Shown in pieces: positions 1 through 4,753 of a DNA stretch of 6,284 bases (the first letter of the stretch is position 1; each line of letters starts with the position of its first letter). The stretch is taken from contig CALIFM010000231.1 of NCBI GenBank assembly GCA_938021685.1, positions 1 to 6,284 of the forward strand, read 5' to 3'. Both the position numbers and the translations under genes were made by a program. Source of the DNA: an uncultured Gammaproteobacteria bacterium (GTDB lineage Bacteria; Pseudomonadota; Gammaproteobacteria; Arenicellales; Poriferihabitantaceae). Under the pieces are notes generated by a model. That model saw only the letters and a program-made list of their open reading frames with translations. It did not search any database and had not been told where the DNA came from.

Positions 1-51
1 CGCCGGATTGCAAATCCGTTTATTCGTGTTCAACTCACGATAGAGCCTCCA
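1..51 (+). tRNA. tRNA-Cys (GCA), 5' end cut off by the window edge
   Basis: This is the 3' part of a cysteine tRNA. The anticodon loop TTGCAAA (8-14) has the anticodon GCA at 10-12. It is flanked by the anticodon stem CCGGA (3-7) and TCCGT (15-19), which makes four pairs plus a C-T mismatch at the outermost position (27-43 in tRNA numbering). A 4-base variable region follows. The T arm has a perfect 5-bp stem TCGTG/CACGA around the loop TTCAACT (29-35). The 3' acceptor strand is TAGAGCC (41-47), then discriminator T73 and an encoded CCA (49-51). T73 with anticodon GCA is the known identity set for cysteinyl-tRNA synthetase. The 5' half, with the D arm and 5' acceptor strand, lies outside the window. 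The next gene begins 14 bases after CCA with its own ribosome binding site, which suggests a phage-borne tRNA within a transcript rather than an isolated host tRNA. Confidence 0.93.
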
Positions 52-65
52 ATTAAGGTATCAGT

Positions 66-368
66 ATGACCGACAGAGAAGTATTCGAGAAAATGATGTC
101 ATGGATGGGCATGAGCGTTGACGAGAATGCGACCATGGAAAATGGAAATCAAATCGTTTGCTATAAGGATGATTACGCAGAAATGCCGATACCCAATAGC
201 CCAATGAGCAAGCTCGGATATGATGAGTTTCACGCAGGCGCTGAATTCGATGGTTCTGGCCGGATGATACGTGGTTATATCGACTCACACGTTGCACTAA
301 CGTCTCGTAATTACGACACCATTACCGACGATATGAACAAGGCAAGGCCAGCCAATGAACAGACGTAA
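66..368 (+). CDS. Small hypothetical protein, 100 residues, downstream of tRNA-Cys
   Basis: I do not recognise this protein. It is acidic, with no signal peptide or membrane segment, so it is probably cytoplasmic. The segment at residues 59-74 (AEFDGSGRMIRGYIDS) resembles the 'F-D-x-x-G-x-L' strand-turn-strand that ends many small phage proteins of unknown function; that is only a resemblance. It has one Cys (C32) and a Met-rich N-terminus. The start is supported by AAGGT at 55-59, six bases before ATG, which places the ribosome binding site directly after the tRNA CCA end. Its last codons overlap the start of the Tat-signal gene by 14 bases, so the two are probably translated from one message. 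Confidence 0.7.
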   Translation: MTDREVFEKMMSWMGMSVDENATMENGNQIVCYKDDYAEMPIPNSPMSKLGYDEFHAGAEFDGSGRMIRGYIDSHVALTSRNYDTITDDMNKARPANEQT

Positions 369-750
369 CTTCCTAAAATCAACCACAGCAGGCGGGATTA
401 TTCTTGCAGCGCCTAGCTTTGTATCGGCTTCGGGTATTTTTCGGGGGTCAGTGGATGCTGGGCTGGTGGTTAACTATTGCTCGCATAATAAAATGCTTGA
501 CCTGTATCAGATTGGGCTCAGATACGGCGGTGCAATATTGACTGATACGGACGGTAGGCTCACCTTGAAAATCGCTCAAAGCTATACCGAATACGTTGCT
601 CAGTACGATATAGGAAGCACATATTTCTCGCTTGTAAATGAAGATCAGTCCAGATCACTATTAAAAATGAAAGCCAGCAATCAGCGAAATCAAGAAAGAC
701 TGATCCTTCAATATATGTCAGAACACGGAATAATCACTGCCAAATCCTAA
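355..750 (+). CDS. Small exported protein with twin-arginine (Tat) signal, function unknown
   Basis: The 131-residue product opens with a twin-arginine signal: NRRNFLK at residues 2-8 fits the consensus (S/T)RRxFLK. A moderately hydrophobic stretch (residues 9-20) and a plausible VSA|SG signal peptidase site after A25 follow. The mature part, about 106 residues, would be folded in the cytoplasm and delivered to the periplasm. It has one Cys, an aromatic-rich middle and a basic, Gln-rich C-terminal helix region (about residues 102-125). I do not recognise a family. AAGG at 344-347, seven bases before the ATG, supports the start. The gene overlaps the previous gene by 14 bases and its last 17 bases overlap the 3' end of the opposite-strand GH16 gene. 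Tat signals are uncommon in phage genomes, so it may be a lysogenic-conversion or cargo product; that is inference. Confidence 0.75.
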   Translation: MNRRNFLKSTTAGGIILAAPSFVSASGIFRGSVDAGLVVNYCSHNKMLDLYQIGLRYGGAILTDTDGRLTLKIAQSYTEYVAQYDIGSTYFSLVNEDQSRSLLKMKASNQRNQERLILQYMSEHGIITAKS

Positions 751-1738
751 CCGACTGAATTTCCATAGTCTGCGGGAACTGTGACAATGGTGGCTGCTGT
801 GAAGGTGGATTGCCAAATGGGAACGTACCCCCAACGGCATAGTTCACAATCGGATACATAAGCTGGTCGGGTATCAATTGTGGATCGGTAATACATTGCC
901 GAACCACACCATCAACAATCCATTCCAGTCGATCAGGTTGCCAATTAATCCCAAACGTATGATAGTTCTGGCAATAGTCCCCAGCGGTATCAGGTAACAG
1001 TCCAATCGGCTGACCATTACAGCCCGTGGTTAAGTTGCCATTGGTGATAATCGAGCCTGTATTAGCATCGGTCTCACGAAACCCGCCACTATCAATTGTC
1101 CATAACCGGTAGTTGCTCGCATCGTTTCTATCGCCTGTGAAGTAATGTAAGGCGTGTTTAATAGCATTAGATCCAGATGAGGGGCCATTAACGCCATCGC
1201 CATAGACCCATTCAAAGTCTATTTCTGGGTTAAATTTATCGTGACCCGTTCCCCCAGGTTCTGCGGCAATTTTCTGATCGGCGTTATCGTAATAGAACCG
1301 ATTTAATAGCCAAACCGCTGGCCAAGACCCAAGACCGGCACAAGGGACACGAACGCACCATTCAATATACCCGTATCGAAACGCGTGCATTGGGGCGCAG
1401 ATTTTGCCAGAGCTTAACGTTAGATTCCGCTCAATGTTCTGCAATTCAGGCGGTAACGGGCTTGCAGTGATATTCAACGCACCATCAGAACCGGTCGAAA
1501 ATGGTGAGGGTAAATTATCAAACGGCGGATCATTGCCATTTTGAGTATCAACATAAAGCTGATTCTCTTTGTTGATCGTGACTTCATCTGTCCACAGTAG
1601 CTCTGTACGCCATAGAGCTGGATCGACTCCATTAACGAACTGGTCGTTGAAGATGAGAGAACGGCCTTCTATCAGCTCTGGGGGTGTTGCTATGGAATGG
1701 TCTAGCGATTGGCCGCACGTCCAGTTTTGAATGTTCAT
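734..1738 (-). CDS. Glycoside hydrolase family 16 (beta-glycanase-type) protein
   Basis: The 334-residue protein has the full GH16 beta-jelly-roll signature. The catalytic motif is EIDFE at residues 172-176: nucleophile E172, D174 and acid/base E176. The spacing is E-x-D-x-E, without the extra bulge residue, as in lichenases. Other family landmarks in order are the GYIEWCVRVP strand (123-132), SWPAVWLL (138-145), HTFGINWQPDRLEWIVDG (260-277) and PIVNYAVGG (296-304), and it ends in the usual final strand VRIWQ. GH16 enzymes cut beta-1,3/1,4-glucans or galactans such as laminarin, lichenan, agar or carrageenan; the exact substrate cannot be read here. There is no signal peptide, membrane segment, carbohydrate-binding module or dockerin, and seven Cys are present. 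The reading frame stays open upstream to 1790 but has no other ATG, so ATG at 1738 is the likely start; its ribosome binding site is weak. It is a single gene on the opposite strand from its neighbours, which fits phage cargo. Confidence 0.88.
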   Translation of the reverse strand: MNIQNWTCGQSLDHSIATPPELIEGRSLIFNDQFVNGVDPALWRTELLWTDEVTINKENQLYVDTQNGNDPPFDNLPSPFSTGSDGALNITASPLPPELQNIERNLTLSSGKICAPMHAFRYGYIEWCVRVPCAGLGSWPAVWLLNRFYYDNADQKIAAEPGGTGHDKFNPEIDFEWVYGDGVNGPSSGSNAIKHALHYFTGDRNDASNYRLWTIDSGGFRETDANTGSIITNGNLTTGCNGQPIGLLPDTAGDYCQNYHTFGINWQPDRLEWIVDGVVRQCITDPQLIPDQLMYPIVNYAVGGTFPFGNPPSQQPPLSQFPQTMEIQSVRIWQ

Positions 1739-2385
1739 TGTTTTGATATCCGAGACATTTGGCGACCTTATGCCATGTTTGTCCCAACTTCAATCTGACT
1801 TTCATTCGCGCACCTCGACAAAAAGGGGCTTTGGGACACCACTAGACAATCATCGTAGATTCCTTAGTAGTTAAAGCCACCTGATCGCAACATCCAATCA
1901 CGATGTCTAAATTGTTATTGATCGCCTGCCATTGTCAGAAACGAATTCAAAGTTCCAGTTTGGCCTCGTCAAAGCCACCAACGTGTCCATTACTCTGTTT
2001 TAGGCATCATGCCAGCGCCGCCCCTTATAGCGCTCAAGCAATCAAACCGCTAACGATGCGGAAATCGATAACCATTTTGTTGACGTGCAGGCTAGTTATG
2101 GGCCCCAATGCTTTCGGTGATAGAAACACTCGCTGGCGTCTTGCAGCGACCGAGAGAAGGGGCAAAGGCAGGACAAGGTTGGCTGGTGACTGCTAAAATC
2201 CTTTTTGAGTCGAATCAGTCGTGATGACTTGATGTGACAGTATCTTGTCTTGCCGAGGAATGTTGGTTCTAACAACACTCACGGCTGATTCCGACTCTAT
2301 TCGATGTTTGTTCCAATATCAACGTCCAATTTCACCGTTAAAACCGGCCCTTGAAATTCAAGTAAAACGCGTGAACAATGACCAC
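1739..2385. other. Divergent intergenic region, about 650 bases, no convincing gene
   Basis: This stretch separates the leftward GH16 gene from the rightward lysis-type operon. The open frames inside it (for example 1903-2196 rightward) have unusual compositions rich in Cys, Arg, Ser and His, lack ribosome binding sites and resemble no family, so I leave them out. It should contain the promoters of both units, but I see no strong sigma70 -35/-10 pair with correct spacing on either strand. TTGACG at 2080-2085 has no acceptable -10 at 16-18 bases. The structure I can point to is the inverted repeat at 1780-1838 and the nested stems at 2219-2284. No tRNA, CRISPR array or insertion-sequence end is visible. 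Confidence 0.6.
1780..1838. repeat. 8-bp inverted repeat upstream of the GH16 gene
   Basis: TGTCCCAA (1780-1787) and TTGGGACA (1831-1838) are perfect reverse complements separated by 43 bases. They lie 42 to 100 bases upstream of the GH16 start, where a promoter and operator would be expected. A pair of half-sites for a regulator is possible, but a chance match of this length within such a span is not rare, so the call is only that the repeat exists. Confidence 0.35.
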
Positions 2386-2604
2386 ATGAGCAAATCAACA
2401 GAACGTGTGGGCACCTTTTATCAACGCAAACGCAACGCTGGATTGGTTGCGGTAAACATTGCCAAGATATGGGTGCATCCTGATGACAAGGACGCGGTTA
2501 AAGGTTTATTAAACTCAGTTCATAACACGGACGAGATGAAGGCCATTAAAGCTCGTGCTGATAACCAGTACAAACAACGTGACCAAGATGAATCACGAGT
2601 TTGA
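2386..2604 (+). CDS. Small basic RKR-rich protein, first gene of the lysis-type operon
   Basis: This 72-residue basic protein has the layout STERVxxFYQRKRNAGL (residues 4-20), then a strand-like VAVNIAKIWVHPDDKD (21-36) and a helix-rich charged tail. The same pattern, a TERV..RKR.AGL start followed by a W-V-x-P-(D/E)-D strand and a helix, occurs in small MazE-like and ribbon-helix-helix-like phage proteins, so DNA binding is plausible but not shown. The frame is open much further upstream, but the preceding residues look unlike protein. ATG at 2386 puts the TERV motif next to the start. GTG at 2371 is an in-frame alternative adding five residues, and neither has a good ribosome binding site. 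Its 3' end overlaps the endolysin gene by 17 bases, placing it at the head of that operon. Confidence 0.6.
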   Translation: MSKSTERVGTFYQRKRNAGLVAVNIAKIWVHPDDKDAVKGLLNSVHNTDEMKAIKARADNQYKQRDQDESRV

Positions 2605-3151
2605 GCCGTTTCTAGATCACGTCATCGCCGTTGAGCGATATGGGTTGGTTGATGATCCCGATGACCCAGGGGGCTTAACTCACACCGGCATCACGATTCC
2701 ATTCATGCAAAGTGTCGAAGGTTATGAAAATAGAGACATTCGCTCACTAACCCGTGAAGATGTGATCTATATCTACCACTACAAAATCTGGTCACGTCAC
2801 AGACTGTATGAACTTCCCCAAGCGGTTGCATGGTGCTTAGGCGATGCGATCATCAACCATGGCAAATACTACGGCTCACGCTTATGCCAAAGAGCGTTAA
2901 ACGTAACCCATGACGGTAAATTCGGACCCAACAGTCGAAAGGCTGCATGGGAGATTGATCAAGTTCAATTTTGGCAAAAGTTCATAGAGGTTCGTACAAT
3001 GAAGTACATCAACCTTGCCACAAAACGCCCCAAATCCAAGAAGTACGTTAGAGGCTGGATAAACCGCAATACGGCGTTATCAGCCAATCTATTTAGGGCG
3101 CTACCCAATGAAACTGTACAAGTCGTTGCACCGATCCAAAGAGCGGCATAG
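2588..3151 (+). CDS. Phage endolysin, GH108-type N-acetylmuramidase with peptidoglycan-binding tail
   Basis: The 187-residue protein matches phage and secretion-associated muramidases of family GH108. The N-terminal block AVERYGLVDDPDDPGGLTHTGIT (residues 14-36) corresponds to the family motif E-G-G-Y-x-x-D-P-x-D-P-G-G-x-T-x-x-G-I-T, with E16 the probable catalytic acid. YHYKIWSRHRLYELP (63-77) and CLGDAIINHG (83-92) follow as in the family. The C-terminal half fits a PG_binding_3 domain, with ALNVTHDGKFGPNSRKA (103-119) and a final Y-V-R-G-W-I-N-R (153-160). It would cut the beta-1,4 bond between MurNAc and GlcNAc during lysis. There is no signal peptide, so release would depend on a holin. 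The start at 2588 is chosen because the 11 residues encoded upstream lie inside the previous gene and are unlike the family. Its 3' end overlaps the next gene by 44 bases. The usual EGG is replaced by ERYG with one extra residue, which is a mild oddity. Confidence 0.85.
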   Translation: MNHEFEPFLDHVIAVERYGLVDDPDDPGGLTHTGITIPFMQSVEGYENRDIRSLTREDVIYIYHYKIWSRHRLYELPQAVAWCLGDAIINHGKYYGSRLCQRALNVTHDGKFGPNSRKAAWEIDQVQFWQKFIEVRTMKYINLATKRPKSKKYVRGWINRNTALSANLFRALPNETVQVVAPIQRAA

Positions 3152-3572
3152 GCACTCTCACCATGTGTCACGTCCGAGAAAGTATGTGCTGCAGAAGGAT
3201 TTGTTTTATCACCTGAACGGACTGGGCATTGTGGGTTATGAGTACGAAGATAAAGACATCAGGATTCGATCCAACGGGCATATAACGGTTTATTCAGGTT
3301 ATGAATCCGATGGCAATACACCGAAGTTAAACACCCCCTTTGGTGCTTATGGTGTTCCTGATGGGCCTGTGCAGAAAGATGGATTACCGATCAGTGCAAG
3401 AGCTTTTATCATTCACGATGCGTTGTTAGATACCGGCCATCACCACGGTATTGCAATCCAAAAAGTTCATCAAGCCTATGCCTATGAAATACGCAAAACG
3501 ACGTGGATATTCAAGCGTTTATATGCTTATATGGTTGTTAAATTCGGACCGAGGAAGTACCGTCATGCTTAG
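3108..3572 (+). CDS. DUF1353-like phage protein, next to the endolysin
   Basis: The 154-residue protein resembles the phage DUF1353 family and its relatives. It carries the paired motifs SGYESDGNTPKL (63-74), matching 'G-Y-x-x-D-G-x-S/T-P-K', PFGAYGVPDGPV (77-88), and ARAFIIHDALLD (97-108), matching 'A-x-x-x-H-D-A-L-Y/L'. The conserved His-Asp pair is H103-D104. A run of His (H111-H113) follows, and the N-terminus is strongly basic. The biochemical role of this family is not established; such genes are commonly found next to phage lysis genes. No signal peptide or membrane segment is evident. AGGG at 3095-3098, nine bases before ATG, supports the start. It overlaps the endolysin gene by 44 bases and the following lipoprotein gene by 8, consistent with coupled translation. 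Confidence 0.72.
   Translation: MKLYKSLHRSKERHRHSHHVSRPRKYVLQKDLFYHLNGLGIVGYEYEDKDIRIRSNGHITVYSGYESDGNTPKLNTPFGAYGVPDGPVQKDGLPISARAFIIHDALLDTGHHHGIAIQKVHQAYAYEIRKTTWIFKRLYAYMVVKFGPRKYRHA
3551..3555 (+). promoter_or_regulatory. Ribosome binding site deciding the lipoprotein start
   Basis: GAGGA lies nine bases before ATG 3565. The frame is open upstream to 3451, but this site and the lipoprotein signal starting exactly at 3565 make the shorter start much more likely. Confidence 0.7.
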
Positions 3573-4059
3573 AGGTTTACTCGCAGTAATTGGGTGTATT
3601 TTCGTTATGGGTTGTGCAAGTGTTCCACAGCAATCGGTTGATAATTCGATACAAGCAAGAGATGAAGCGCCGCTTGTGTTGGATGAAATCATGATGTATT
3701 TGCAAGAAACACCTGATCACCAAATAGCGTTAGAAGCAAACATAATTCCCATGGTGGCCTTGTTCGAACAGCTTGAAGGTTTAGAGCCTGATGAGTTTGA
3801 GGAATTTATATCGAACCGTCTTGGAGCCTATAAGCAAATCCCCATTAGCTGGAAAGTGGCCAAGGGAATACTCAAGCGTCATTCAGATCTGCATAAGAAA
3901 CCGTTACCAACTGAACTGGGTCGATGGATATTCGATGTAGAGCTATTGTGGCAAGAGTGGCTGGATGTATTGAACAAGAACAGCGATGACAAAGAGAAAT
4001 TGGAAGCGTTTACCGCTCATTTGTTGCAATTCACCTTGGCGCGGGTTAGCAGTATATGA
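3565..4059 (+). CDS. Predicted outer-membrane lipoprotein of the lysis-type operon
   Basis: The 164-residue product starts with a short lipoprotein signal: MLR, a hydrophobic core (residues 4-15) and the lipobox V-M-G-C with the lipidated Cys at C17. Position +2 is Ala, so the sorting rule known from enterobacteria predicts transport to the outer membrane. The mature part is mostly helical in appearance, acidic in the first half (EQLEGLEPDEFEEF, residues 72-85) and rich in Trp and Lys later. There is no C-terminal membrane segment. Its position after the endolysin and before a holin-like gene suggests a role in the last lysis step, where phages often encode an outer-membrane lipoprotein (Rz1-type o-spanin). 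However, it is much longer than Rz1, not proline-rich, and I see no Rz partner. It could instead be an exclusion or surface-modifying lipoprotein. Confidence 0.75.
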   Translation: MLRGLLAVIGCIFVMGCASVPQQSVDNSIQARDEAPLVLDEIMMYLQETPDHQIALEANIIPMVALFEQLEGLEPDEFEEFISNRLGAYKQIPISWKVAKGILKRHSDLHKKPLPTELGRWIFDVELLWQEWLDVLNKNSDDKEKLEAFTAHLLQFTLARVSSI

Positions 4060-4415
4060 GCCATAGCAAGTCGCCTAAAAACCGGCCCGACCTAGAAACA
4101 ACGTTGCCTAACGTGGATTATGTTCTAACAGCATCAATGATGGAGCCTAAAGACATCAAGCTGAGCGCTGAAACCAACGCCGCCATGTATGAAATGCTTA
4201 ACCAACGCCAGCCGCCCCCTAGTAAAAAACTGCAGTTATTAATAACCGTATCCAACACCCTATTCAGTGAATGCACTCTATGCGCAGGGCTAAGAGGAAT
4301 GCTGTACGGCTCAATCATCACCGCTGGCATCTTCTACGCATGCGGCAACGGCATCACAACCGATCAAATTAAGGCAGGCTTAGCGGCTGCATGGGGATTA
4401 TTTCAATGGCTCTAA
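4056..4415 (+). CDS. Small membrane protein, candidate holin
   Basis: The 119-residue protein has a soluble N-terminal part (residues 1-78), including a polar Q-R-Q-P-P-P-S-K-K stretch (50-58). One clear membrane segment follows at about residues 82-97 (GMLYGSIITAGIFYAC), then a short loop with TTDQI (101-105) and a second, shorter hydrophobic segment at 106-119. The C-terminal arrangement, a hydrophobic segment, a short polar 'I-T-x-x-Q-I' turn and a second small hydrophobic helix ending in W-L, resembles phage holins, and the gene sits in the lysis-type operon. No family is certain; other small phage membrane proteins would look alike. ATG at 4056 overlaps the TGA of the lipoprotein gene as ATGA, so translation is probably coupled. 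Confidence 0.6.
   Translation: MSHSKSPKNRPDLETTLPNVDYVLTASMMEPKDIKLSAETNAAMYEMLNQRQPPPSKKLQLLITVSNTLFSECTLCAGLRGMLYGSIITAGIFYACGNGITTDQIKAGLAAAWGLFQWL
4393..4397 (+). promoter_or_regulatory. Ribosome binding site deciding the start of the 115-residue gene
   Basis: GGGGA precedes ATG 4406 by eight bases, which favours 4406 over the in-frame ATG at 4391 (upstream of this site) and that at 4415. Confidence 0.5.
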
Positions 4416-4753
4416 TGAACGTGGAAGCAACTGGAGTTATCACAAGAGACCCATTGCACCCCAAAGCTAAACAAGCGTTCTGCACCAACATGGATGAATT
4501 AAAGTTTACGTTTAACGGTAAAGAGATACCCACCAAGGATGTGATGACAGCCTATATCCGCCTTGGTGTGGTGCAATTACTTAAGCGTGATGATGATGGG
4601 CAAGTGATGTTTAAGGACGACTTTAATCCGATCACGACTGAGGAAGTGGGCAAGGTTGAATATCGTGGCCGACCTGAGCGATGTAACTGCAACATGACCA
4701 AATTCAAAGTGCCTAAATGGTGGGATGTGGTTCGTGGTGGTGTGAATATATGA
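4406..4753 (+). CDS. Hypothetical phage protein, 115 residues
   Basis: I do not recognise this protein. It is a soluble alpha/beta-looking protein. Notable parts are ITRDPLHPKAKQAFC (residues 12-26), KFTFNGKEIPTKDVMTAYIRLG (33-54), a charged RDDDG turn (61-65), and a C-terminal RCNCN (92-96) followed by KVPKWWDVVRGG (101-112). Its three Cys are C26, C93 and C95; two in C-x-C could bind a metal or be chance. There is no signal peptide or membrane segment. The start overlaps the holin-like gene by 10 bases, and its TGA overlaps the next gene's ATG as ATGA. Its position just before a Z-like structural gene makes a virion assembly role possible, but nothing in the sequence proves it. Confidence 0.7.
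   Translation: MALMNVEATGVITRDPLHPKAKQAFCTNMDELKFTFNGKEIPTKDVMTAYIRLGVVQLLKRDDDGQVMFKDDFNPITTEEVGKVEYRGRPERCNCNMTKFKVPKWWDVVRGGVNI

Noticed and set aside
1821..1834. Intrinsic terminator on either strand from the AAAG-GGG-CTTT mini-hairpin
   Set aside because: Only a weak 4-bp A/T-rich stem, with no T-run long enough to count.
2080..2108. TTGACG as a sigma70 -35 element for the rightward operon
   Set aside because: No acceptable -10 hexamer at 16-18 bases spacing; the sequence there is C-rich.
1903..2196. 97-codon rightward open frame in the intergenic region
   Set aside because: No ribosome binding site, composition very rich in Arg, Cys, Ser and His with no secondary-structure pattern or family resemblance, and isolated from the packed operons.
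2096..2278. 60-codon leftward open frame
   Set aside because: Protein-like features are absent, there is no ribosome binding site, and it overlaps the structured 2219-2284 stretch and the other doubtful frame.
2219..2284. Possible tRNA, because of an acceptor-like outer stem and a T-arm-like hairpin in the right geometry
   Set aside because: The loop GTTCTAA lacks the TTCRA core in the correct register, the D arm is missing, the middle hairpin has only a 4-bp stem with a 6-base loop, and no CCA follows.
2245..2385. Upstream extension of the small RKR-rich protein to ATG 2245
   Set aside because: The added 47 residues look random, while the recognisable TERV..RKR start lies next to ATG 2386.
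3451..3564. Upstream extension of the lipoprotein gene to ATG 3451
   Set aside because: It would bury the lipoprotein signal 38 residues inside the protein; GAGGA and the signal both point to ATG 3565.
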